A stretch of 64,000 nucleotides of DNA from Ganoderma boninense (taxonomy: Eukaryota; Basidiomycota; Agaricomycetes; Polyporales; Polyporaceae), in assembly GCA_002900995.3 (NCBI GenBank), contig CM035309.1, positions 2,362,389-2,426,388 of the forward strand, given 5' to 3'. The notes below the pieces were generated by a model that had not been told where the DNA came from, made no database searches, and worked only from the letters and a program-made list of their open reading frames with translations. Numbering within the stretch: the first letter of the stretch is position 1; each line of letters opens with the position of its first letter. A program made the translations under genes and the position numbers. Shown here piece after piece: positions 54,516-64,000 of the stretch.

Positions 54516-55407
54516 CGCAGATACCGCCGCGCCGCACTGTGCGAACAGGCCACTCACCGCATGCGCCGCCGCGACGCCCCCCGACTCGAATCCCAGCCCA
54601 GACAGCAGCGTGTTCGCCTCCACCACCGCCTCCAGCGCAGGCGTCACCACCCCCGCCTTGTTCGCCTCGTACGCCTGCCGCCCGTACCTGAACAAGACCT
54701 CCTCGCACCGCTCACACACCGCCCTGCACGCCTCCGTCTGCAGGCCCCCCGCGCAGTTCGTGCTCGTCCTGCACGCCCGCGCCTCCACGTTCGTCGCGAG
54801 CGCGTCCCCCATCCCCGCCGCGAGGAACCTCGGCGGCGCCTTCGCGACGACCGTCGTGTCGACAAGCACGATCGCCGGGTTCCCATCGAACATCCTGTAG
54901 GAGTCGTACACGCCCTCCGGGCGGTACAGGACTGCGATCGCGGAGCACGGCGCGTCTGTCGACGCCGTGGTGGGGAGGACGGCCACCTGCAGGCCGACGT
55001 CCGCGGCGACGGTCTTGGCGGTGTCGCTCGTCTTCCCGCCCCCGAGCGCGATGACGAAGTCGGCAGAGGCGCCCCGCGCGAGGGCGGCGATGCGTGCGAT
55101 CTCCTCGCGCGTGGCCTCGCCGCCGAAGATCGCACGGTGCACCGTGAACGAGGCTTTCTCGAGCGCGCTCACGAGGTGCTTGCCCGCTGGGGAGGCGAGG
55201 GTTACTCGGTGATCAGCTTGTGCGAGATGGGAGACGATGGGAATATTTGTGCGCACCGATGCCCCACACGACGTCGTCGCAGATGAGTAGCGGCGCCTTC
55301 CCGAGCGGGCCCAGGTACTTCGCCGCGTTCTGGATGGCGTGGGGGCCTTGGACGTACTTGGAGGGGGACCGGAAGAGGCGTTCAGTGACATTGTTCGGGT
55401 TGACCAT
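54516..55407 (-). CDS. Glycerol dehydrogenase (iron-containing ADH family), copy 2, C terminus in gap
   Basis: Exon 1 (55407-55259) starts MVNPNNVTERLFRSPSKYVQ. After an intron (55258-55187) exon 2 (55186-54516) rejoins as VVWGIAGKHLVSALEKASF. It carries GGGKTSDTAKTVAADVGL (cofactor loop), LPTTASTDAPCSAIAVLYRP, GMGDALATNVEARAC (metal-ligand Asp) and GGVAAAHAVSGLFAQCGAAV (metal-ligand His). The usual second His and last helices lie beyond the gap. The protein matches NAD-dependent glycerol dehydrogenases used in glycerol breakdown; cofactor choice is not proven by sequence alone. Transcribed in the same direction as the DUF6534 genes beside it. Confidence 0.9.
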
Positions 55408-56046
55408 CTTGAGCGATAGGTGGTGGGCAGGAGCTGAGATGTGGGGCGGGGGCTCTCGAGAGGAACCTTGATCAGATTGTGTGTTGGGCAAGGTCATGCC
55501 GTGGTGTCATCTGATCGTCCTCCTCCCCCCATCCGTCGTCCTTCCCCCTGGCTGAACCTAGCATGTACGAGTATGCAGCCCGGATGAGAGCGCTCTTCCA
55601 TTAGGCTTCAGGTCTTCGAGCGAAGGCCCGACCGCGGCTCAAGTGCGTTGGAGAACCATGAACCATCACCGCTTCGAGATATATGCGGCCCTTCGCGCAT
55701 ATATATGCATATCTGCCAGTACACGACTCTCAGGATCCCGTCGTCTCCGAGCAGGATTCTGTCCACGCGATCGTTGTTGACATGAACTGTTGCAGAGAAT
55801 TCAAGCATCTCGAATCCTGTGGACCACGTTTCTCTGAGGGTTATCATACAGTGCCCGAGCCTGCCTCTGCTCTGCCCCCCGAACATGTGTGGTTTCGGTT
55901 TCCGCGCTCGCGCTCGCTTCCCGATCGTGCAGCAAAAGAAGACGAAAGAAATCAAAATCCTGCCCACCAAAAATGCTCCGGGATCCCCCCATCTCCTCCT
56001 CATGTCAACCCTCTCGCTGCTCGCCTGGTCACGGCCCGCCACACCA
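55408..56046. other. Spacer upstream of glycerol dehydrogenase copy 2
   Basis: No gene was seen. Diverged duplicate of 4221-4914. Frames such as the plus-strand 54390-55286 stretch beside it are antisense shadows. Confidence 0.5.
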
Positions 56047-58255
56047 TCAGCGAAAGCCCCCGTACGCGTTGGCCCCCTTCTCCTCCGTGCCACCCCACGG
56101 GTTCGTGAACTCGGGCTTGTCGCCCCGCTGCGAGGCCGCGAGCCTAGGTGGGGGGCGCACGCTGGCGCGAGGCACGTTCCAGAGCGTGGATTGGTCTGCG
56201 AACTGCGCGCCCTCGAGCGTGACGGACGCGAAGGACGCCGAGAGGAAGAACTCCATGCCGCGGAGTTCTCGCGAGTTCAGTCTAGGGACGACGGAGCGTT
56301 TCGATTCAGTGGTTAGCCTCGCGAGAACGTCCGTGAATGATACATAGCGCACGGACTGGGACGTACACGGCGAGCAGCGAGTTGGCGTACACTGCACGAA
56401 TTGGAAGGGATTAGATGGTCGCAGGGCGTTGTGCGATGGAGAAACGGCGACGCACGTCTTACAGCAATAATGTTGAAGACGGAGAATAGAAGGTCTCCTG
56501 CTGGAAGGGTTATGGCCTATGCAGCCCGGAATTCGGTATGAGGTGTCTGAGGGACTTCAAGAAGCCAAGGAGGCGATGCTGCGTTGCTTACCAGGATGAA
56601 TGAGATAAGGTTGAACACCCTGGTCAAGCGTGAGTCACCCGTGGTACTGCTGCAGAGAGCGATTATCTGATCCCTTACCCTGTGGCTACCCCTGCAAGAC
56701 AGTGAGTGGCCAGCGACCAAATGGGAGAGAGGATCGCCAGAACACGCACCAGAGTTGATGACATACAGTTGCACAACGTCGAACATGGATTCCGATTCTC
56801 TATCAAGCACGTGTAAGCTCCTTGTCGTCGTCGGTAGTGGCGTGGATGACGCACGGAGGCTCTGCGGCTCTCTGGGCTCGGAAAGCTTGGACAAGGGCAA
56901 CTGTCAGCGTCGTGTCTGCGATGGCTGCTATGGCGAGAGCCGCCCCGCTGAGCACCTGTTCAACGTTCAGCCGCGACGGTCAGCATCCTTTGCTCAGTGC
57001 GGGTGGAGAAGCACGCCCACTCACCGTGACAGCCTGAGCGGTCTCTTTCGCGCTTTCCTTGGTGAACCTTCAAGAATTGATCGACACCTCAGTTACATCA
57101 GCGGCCTCGGGCATAGCAAGATGGCATACGTTATCGCCGTAGCAGCTATTTCAGCAACAAAACAGTATGAGGGTTCGCATATCGTCTGGCTATACATAAC
57201 GGTCGATGTCGCTTACCTAGTCCAAACCCGAGCTCTGCGACGAGGGTCGCTGCCTGCATGAACCGTACGCGTTGGGAGACGGTCCTCGTAGAAAAGCATG
57301 TCTGAATACGCACGACGACTCTAGCCATGATCCGCTGGCGTGGCCCGACTGCACGTTTCCATCAGCCTATCGTCAAGGGTACGCAATACAGCAAGACACA
57401 CTCAGCGACACGCGGCGAACGAAGAATCTAAGGATGCGCGGTGCGGGGGTTAGCAAATGCGCAACAGCTCGATGCAGGATCACTCACATTTGGGATGCAA
57501 CCACGACAAGCCCCTGTTAAGCCATCAGAATCCGAGCAGAGTTCACCCGTGAACAATTGGAGCACGCACAGTGATTGCAGGAAGGATCTGGTGAATCCCA
57601 AGAGGGCCCAGTAAGTCCCATCAATACAGTAGCGACCGCTGCTCGCACTTACCGAGAGTGACCTAGAGGGACGTTCAACGTTTACTGAATACGGCGTAGC
57701 TAAGACAGAATCCGATTCCCCACGTACCACACGGAATGTTGGAGCCTGTGAGGTTCGGAGTAGCTCAAAATCAAGTAATAGAAGCTGTACGCACAACGTC
57801 AGAAATTGATAAAATACGCAAATGGCGAAAGTCTCGGCTTACGAGGTGTGCATGTTGGCTAAGACATGTACTGTCTCCAATATCCTGGTATGAATCACCC
57901 AATAAGTGCCTGTTCCCGATTGAAGGACTGCACAGTCTTACATGACTACTATGACCTACATCCGCCCATTTAAACGCTCGGACAACATGGTACAAGATTC
58001 AAAGGACTCACCAGCAGCCGGATATATGCAGCATCTGTTTGAAACGAACGAATGTAGCGATACGCCTGGTGTATGCTGAGCCCGTAGAGACTGCCATCGA
58101 CCGTCAGCACTTGAGCATGAGGTAAGGACTCGCGCGAGGAAAGAGACACACAATATACCGACAAAGACGCCAACCAGAAAGGGCCCCTGGGGAAGTTCTG
58201 GCTGAGAAACCGAGAACGCGGGCTCAGCCCTCTCATCCAGTGAGAGGAAGGGCAT
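56047..58255 (-). CDS. DUF6534-like seven-TM membrane protein, array gene B1
   Basis: Reverse strand. Start at 58255 (MPFLSLDERAEPAFSVSQPE), then GPFLVGVFVGIL. Exon 2 (about 58090-58010) gives LYGLSIHQAYRYIRSFQTDA. Later parts include VQLYVINSG (about 56770), YANSLLAV (about 56380), LNSRELRGMEFFLSASFASV and the tail NPWGGTEEKGANAYGGFR at 56047. It is the positional partner of A1 but clearly more diverged from it than B2 is from A2. Seven-helix membrane protein of unknown function. Confidence 0.75.
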
Positions 58256-58980
58256 GGCGGAAGGGAATAGCGGGGCGACCGCTCAAGGACAGCGAGCCCG
58301 CTGTGATATGTACCTCTTTCCCTCCATCTTCCATCTGCCAGAATGTGGGCGTGTACTGAGAAGAGACCGCTTCGCTGGTGTGCAGAATGCCAGGACGTTG
58401 TTGGGGAGACCTGATTGACCACTGCCACCCCGGTGCCACCGTCAGCTTCGCGTGATATACGCCGCTACATGGCCCCGGGCTCGGATCTACGCACCCCAAA
58501 TACACACCGTCGCAGTAGAGGCAAACGGATTGTCGAACCTAAACGGCCCGCCGCCGCTATGTCCGACCGCTGTACGGAAGTGAGTGCAACCAAAGAGAGC
58601 TAAGACGCTTCGGGGCGGCCAAAGCAGAAGTCTGTGCAAGCGCTTCTCACGAAGCATCGTCGAGGCGCCTTGAGATGCGCCGGCGTTGTGATCCAGGTCC
58701 AGCGAAGAACGATATCACTTGCCACATAAGGGTATTCTTGTATTACACACACACCAAGGGGCGGATATCTCGGAGCTCGACCCATAGATGCGCGGAGAGA
58801 AACATGAAAGATAAGGGAAGTCAAGCAAAACGTCCCGCGTTCACTGGCAGGTGCTGCCAGAGGGCTGCTGAGGCCCAGTCCTGTACATCCCGAGCTCGCA
58901 AAACCAGTTGTCACCCACCATGCCCACTGCTGAACCTTAGGCTGACCAGTTGCCCACCTGCCCAATCAGTCGAAGCCCTT
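58256..58980. other. Spacer between B1 and B2
   Basis: No gene was recognised. Nearly identical to 7085-7794. Confidence 0.5.
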
Positions 58981-61668
58981 CTATCCTTCATAGCCGCCAT
59001 AGTATCTGCCATATCCCAACTTCTTCGTGCCTTCTGAAACCGGGATCCAAGGATCCGAGATCTGGGTCTCTTCGCCACGCAAAGCAGCCGCTTGCACTCT
59101 CTGGAGGAGCTGCGGGGGCCTCACCCTGGGCACGTTCCAGAGTGCGGACCTGTCCGCGAACTGCGCGCCTTCGACCATGATCGGCGTGGAGGATGACGAG
59201 AGGAGGAACTCCATTCCGCGGAGCTCTCGCGAGTTGAGCCTGGCAATGGGGTAGCATTTTAGGCAGTGAGTGGTCAGCTTCCCTCTGCCGGTGGCCCACG
59301 AAGCGATGGCGGGGACATACACGGCTAGCAGAGAATTGGCGTACACTGGATGATCGAGGGATTAGACGGGGTCACTGCGCGATGAGGAACAGGGAACGTT
59401 ATCGTTGACGTACACCTCACAGAGACGACTGCGAAAGCCGAATATAGCAGATTCACTGAGCCAAAAGGCTGAGACACGGCCTATGTGATTCAAAAATTGG
59501 TACGAATCGACAGTCAGTTCAAAAGAGTCTAGAGGCATTCGCTTACTAGGATGAAGGAGATAAGGTTGAATGTCCTAGTAAAGAATGAGACACAAGCAAT
59601 GTTGAAAACGACCGTACGATCTCGTACCCAGTGGCTACTCCTACGATACGTTGAGCAACCATGAACAGGGACGCAGACACATGATGTAGATAATTAGAAC
59701 ACGTACCAGAGTTGACGACATATAGCTGTATGACATCGATTATGGACTCCGAATCGCTGAAACTTGCGTTAGCTTTTTGCTGTACTGCTACCCGAGGCCT
59801 GTAATGCGATTGACTCACCGAGGCTCTGCAGCTCTTTCAGCTCGGAAGGCTCGAACGAGTGCAATTGTCAACGCCGTGTCTGCGAAGCCTGCCACGACGA
59901 GAGACGCTCCGCTGAGCAGCTGTTCGCAAGAAGTGTCGGCAAGCTTGCTTCTAGAAAAGGAAGCATGCCCACTCACGGACACAGTGCCAGGTTTACCGTT
60001 TATGTCAGAAAATCTTCAGGGACTGTCAGAGGCCCGTCTGTTTCAAAATGAGCAACGAAATAACGTACGAGATAATCGCGGCAGCTAGTACGCCAATCCA
60101 GAGTTAGGTCTCGTGCGAACACATCATGGTGAGCATGGCGTACCTGTTGCAAACCCAAGTCCGGCGACGAGAGAAATTGCCTGCAAGCAGCTGCAGAGAA
60201 GATCTGAGGACACATGGTTGGAATACGCACAACTACTATTGCCATGATCCGCTGGTGTGGTCCGACTGGGCATCTGCATCAGTATGCCTGACAGCATGCA
60301 CGATGAAAGACAACACACTCAAGGACACGCGGCGAATGAAAAAGCTGTACCGGCCCGGGAGGAGGGTCAGCACATATCGACCCCAGCACGACCCGAAGCA
60401 AAAATCTCAGACATTTGCGAGACGAGTACTATAGCTGCCTGTCTCATTGCAGTCAGAACCTTGGGATTCACTACAAGGAAGAGAGTACCCACACCAATGG
60501 CAGGAGTAACCTGGTACAGGTTCAGCCATGTCAGTTGGATTTCATCGCTGAGGTGCAGACAGAGACCCGTGCTTACTGCTGATGACCTACAACACGTTCC
60601 ATTCTACTCGGTTCGAGTTCGGACGGAGGAAAAACCAAATTATATATATACCACACAAAGTGTCTGAGAGCCTTGACGTTGCTGTAATTCAGAACCAAGT
60701 AATAGAAGCTATCCGCGAAATATGGGCAGTCATCAGTATGCAAGGCGTTGCGATATGAAACCTCAACTCACGACGCGTGCATGTTCGTCAAGACATGAAG
60801 CGTTTCCAATAACCTGGTACAGGTCGCTCCTTGAGTCCAATGTCCCCCACTTGAAGACAACCTGCGATCTTACATAACTAAGATGACCTAAATCCCACCA
60901 ATGTCAACGTCCGGACACCAGCACACAATAGGGAAATGACACTTACTAGCAGCCGAATGTATCCAGCATCCGATTGAAAGTTGCGAACGTAGCGGTACGC
61001 CTGGTGGAAGCTCACGCCATAAAGCCTGCATCGGCGGTCGACATATGAGCACAGGATGAACGGCAGCCTGAGGAGTGAGACGTACAGTATGCCGACGAAC
61101 ACCCCGATGAGAAAATTTCCTTGTCCGGAGACTAGTTCAGCTTGAGGATGTCTAGGGACTAAAGCCCTCTCAGCCAGTGAGAGGAAGGGCATGGCGGGAG
61201 GAAACGTGGGGAACCACTGCTCACAGACTCCGTGTCCGCCTTAATATTCCCTCTCTCCCATCCACCATCTCCTATCTGCCATGTTGCAGATGCGTAAAGA
61301 GAAGGAATGGTAGACATGGTGTGGATGGTGTGCGCCATGGTAGCAAGTTGTCGGAAAGGCCTGACCATCCACGCCACGGTCAGCATCTTGCGATGGACGG
61401 CGTTGCATTGCCCGGATTGGATTGGGACTTACCTTGACCTGACGTAGACACCATCATCGCAGACACAAACACATTGTTGAACCTAAACTCCATGTCCGAC
61501 TGCAATGCGGTGCGAGTGAGAACAATGAAGAGAGCAGCTCGTCCGAGTTGCGAAGCGCAAGCGTGCTTCCCACGGATGACCGTTACAGGCGCCTCGAAAA
61601 TGAGGTGGAATTGTGGTGCAGCCAAGAGCAACATCATGAGGAAGGGTATCCTTCTAATATACATACTA
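58277..61668. repeat. High-identity segmental duplication, copy 2
   Basis: Matches 7106-10480 with only scattered differences by eye. Its right end continues without a break into array gene C, giving the uninterrupted form of the insertion site. Confidence 0.85.
58981..61192 (-). CDS. DUF6534-like seven-TM membrane protein, array gene B2
   Basis: Reverse strand, near-identical to A2 in coding and intron sequence: start MPFLSLAERALVPRHPQAEL at 61192, LYGVSFHQAYRYVRNFQSDA at about 61020, LTWLDLYQ-type helix replaced by LTWLNLYQ at about 60520, VYANSLLAV at about 59345, tail KKLGYGRYYGGYEG at 58981. Few substitutions separate the two, so the duplication or a conversion event is recent. Function unknown. 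Confidence 0.78.
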
Positions 61669-61970
61669 CATAGTGGTTGCCATCTCAGAGCTCGACACAT
61701 ATACAGTTCTTGACGTGATGCCACCACAGGTGGACTACGCGATGGTGGACAACTTGAAGCATAAGGCAAGTCCAAGTACACGAACGCCCCGGTACTGAGG
61801 CGCTGAGGCGCCAGTCCTGTTCACCCTGCCAAACGATCCACCACGAACAGATTGTCGCCCACCATCTCCGGTCGTCGCCCAGGACGACCGCACACTCTTC
61901 AATGCCTGTTGGTGAACGGAGTGCAGTCCGTAGACTGTCTACACATTCCTCCAGGCTGCTTTCTCCGGCG
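61193..61970. other. Upstream flank of B2 with the uninterrupted insertion site
   Basis: No gene was recognised. The junction at 61668/61669 (ATACATACTA/CATAGTGG) is the site occupied by 43.4 kb in the other copy. Confidence 0.8.
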
Positions 61971-64000
61971 TCATGATGAGGTCGAACTTCTCCGAAAACG
62001 ACCCTGCACTCCGGGCCTACAAAGCATACTCCAGTCAGTCAGGCACGAGGAGTTTCTCGACAACTGTAATACCTTCGGGGCGTTCCACAGGTTTGCAGGA
62101 TCCTCGAACTGAGGACCTGTCAATGTGACTGAATGGTTTTCGCTGACGAAAAACTCCATCCCCCGAAGTTCTCGGGAGTTGAGCCTTTTTGGTACATGGT
62201 CAGCAAACGAAGCGCTACGTAAAAGCAAACGGAAAAGTAATACATACACAGCGAGCAATGAGTTGGCGTACACTACATTGCGATTGGATGTCAGTATGGG
62301 CTGGCGCGCTCGGGGCAGTGACAACGTACAACGAGTGGTGATGATGTTGAAGCTAACCCAGACAAGGGAATCAATACCGAGGGTTAGGGCCTCATGATGA
62401 GCGTATCGATTAGTGATCCCGATACCCCATAGATCGTATGAACTCACAGTAAAGAACGCAAGAATGTTGCAAATGCTGTTCGGGACACATTTCCAAGTTA
62501 GAACAATTCGCTAACATCGATGTCACGAGCCGTACGTGGTTGCCAAACCTGCTCGGGGGTCAATAAACGAGTATGCCCAAAGGCGAAAGGACTCACCAGT
62601 GTTGATGACGTAGAGCTGCAGCCTATCCGCCAGTGTCTCTGACTCGGGTCTACGCCAATTATGAGTGTTTGCCTATTATGAATTGTCGTTCATAACTTAC
62701 CGATCACGGCCTCTTCGGCTGCCCAGGATTGCAAAGAACAAAACCAATGAGAGCGCAAGGTCCGCGACAGACGCCATCCCGAGCCCCGCAGTGCTGAGCA
62801 GCTGATGATCACAGCATCGTGAGCAAGGAATTGGAAAGCATTATAGCTATACCCACTCTAACAGCTCTCTTCGCTGGGGGAATGAATCTGCATCCGAGCA
62901 TCAGATCCTGGCCAATAGAAGTAATAGCCACAGTCCTTACGCTCTGATAACAGCAGCTGTTCATAAGATCAGAAACGGGAGCGAATACAGCCAGCATATC
63001 GGAGACTCACCAATCGTGAAACCTGGAGAAAGAACCCCAAAGGTCTCAGTTCTTAGCTCTATCATGTAGCCGGATCCCCAAGCTCACCAAACTCTCCAGC
63101 AAGACAGATTGCCTGGATACCAGTATAAGCATACAGCATAGTGGTCAAGCTGCATCGTGACAGACTTACCACTATGATTGCCACCACGCGCTCTCGTGGT
63201 CCAACTACAGCAGGTTGTCATTCACATAATATCCTGCGACGCGAAGGGTGTAGACCTACTCAAGGAGGCACGTCGAACAAAGAATCTAGACCACATGATG
63301 TCAGTTCGAGGCACGATGCATAGCAAGACGAGGCACGTACATTTGAGAAATAATGATAAGAATGCCCTGTCAAGAGCATGAGCCACGAAAGATGGAAATC
63401 ACGCAAATCACTCACGGAGAGGAGGGGAAGGCTCTGGGGGCGTCAAGTCAGTCATCATCATGGTTGGCGTGAATCCAAGTTACTCACATCCAACGACCTA
63501 CAATGCCCGGTGACGTCAGTGTACGCTAATGCCAGTTCACGCGCAAAGATTCCATACCAAACTCCATCTTCGAGTGCAAGCGGGGTGAAGTAGTTTTGAA
63601 TGAGATAGAAGTAACTGCCCCCCATCCAAAATCAGAGGGGCGAGGTGAAGGCTTGTTGCGATTGCATACCAAGTGTGCATAGTTGCAATCAAATGCGCCG
63701 TCTCAAACACCCTGAAATGTCAAGCCACCTTATAGCACCCCTCCCATGAACGTTAAATGCGGATTTCCTTACATTACCGCAATGACCTACAAGGCAGGCA
63801 TCATCAGTTTAGGCAACAAAGAAGGCACGAAACCTAACAACCCTCACCAATGATCTGATATACGTAGCATCTTTGGAGAAGGAGCGCAAGTACCGGTACA
63901 TCTGGTGCACACTCAAACCAAAAAGACTATAGCGTCGTCGAGATCAGCATTCTGTGGGAAAACCGATCGAACCAACATGAGGTGCACTCACAGAAGCCCA
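61971..64000 (-). CDS. DUF6534-like seven-TM membrane protein, array gene C (5' end outside window)
   Basis: Reverse strand. The last exon contains LNSRELRGMEFFVSENHSVT, PANLWNAPKVLQLSRNSSCL and a stop at 61971. Upstream are VYANSLLAV (about 62265) and an exon at about 63930 reading LFGLSVHQMYRYLRSFSKDA, the family signature. The first exon lies beyond 64000. The sequence is clearly diverged from the A and B genes. Its 3' end is duplicated as the fragment at 53929-54415. Function unknown. Confidence 0.7.

Noticed and set aside
54390..55286. Long plus-strand open frame over glycerol dehydrogenase copy 2
   Set aside because: It is antisense to a well-conserved dehydrogenase exon and has Arg/Pro-rich, family-free sequence typical of a GC-rich shadow frame. 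It also runs through the N gap.
1..64000. rRNA, tRNA, CRISPR or riboswitch
   Set aside because: No conserved rRNA stretches, tRNA arms, spaced direct repeats or known eukaryotic riboswitch cores were seen; a tRNAscan run would be decisive for tRNAs.

Overview
This is a filamentous basidiomycete genome, most likely an Agaricomycete (Polyporales-like is an inference). Genes are intron-rich with short GT...AG introns of about 50-90 bp. The families present are typical of mushroom-forming fungi: wax-synthase-domain acyltransferases, DUF6534-like membrane proteins, F-box-like proteins, crinkler-like kinases and Helitron helicases. Three runs of exactly 100 N (3722-3821, 29427-29526, 54416-54515) are scaffold gaps. 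No rRNA, tRNA or CRISPR was seen.

Left host region (1-10480): two tandem wax-synthase-domain genes (the first cut by the window edge, the second with an apparent frameshift), a gap, a partial glycerol dehydrogenase gene, and two reverse-strand DUF6534-like seven-TM genes. The same block (glycerol dehydrogenase, DUF6534 gene 1, DUF6534 gene 2) recurs at 54516-61668 and is followed there by a third DUF6534 gene that runs off the window. The host locus is therefore a segmental tandem array. The right-hand 3.4 kb of the two blocks is nearly identical, while the left-hand parts are visibly more diverged.

Between the two blocks lies a 43.4 kb insertion (10481-53928). The second block keeps the uninterrupted site (61668/61669), so both edges can be placed to within about one base. 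The insert holds a Helitron Rep/helicase gene (45167-51405, one in-frame stop), a class I ribonucleotide reductase large-subunit gene at its left end (split by a 705-bp TIR element with 7-bp target-site duplications), three paralogs of an F-box-like family with a nucleotidyltransferase-like motif, a MYND-type zinc-finger gene, a cysteine-cluster gene and several unrecognised multi-exon genes. Its two ends share a 10-bp inverted repeat next to small hairpins.

Nested inside the insert is a second element of 10.56 kb (19299-29857). It has inverted repeats of at least 331 bp starting CACTT, a 3-bp TAT target-site duplication (CACTA-like ends) and no transposase that I recognise. It interrupts the cysteine-cluster gene in frame. 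It carries three gene units: a crinkler-like kinase, a large protein broken by one in-frame stop, and a coiled-coil protein. Eight copies of a palindrome built on GCGGT-GTTG-ACCGC, in pairs, lie only in the 5' regions of these three genes. This looks like an element-specific regulatory or transposition-protein binding system and is the most unusual signal in the window.
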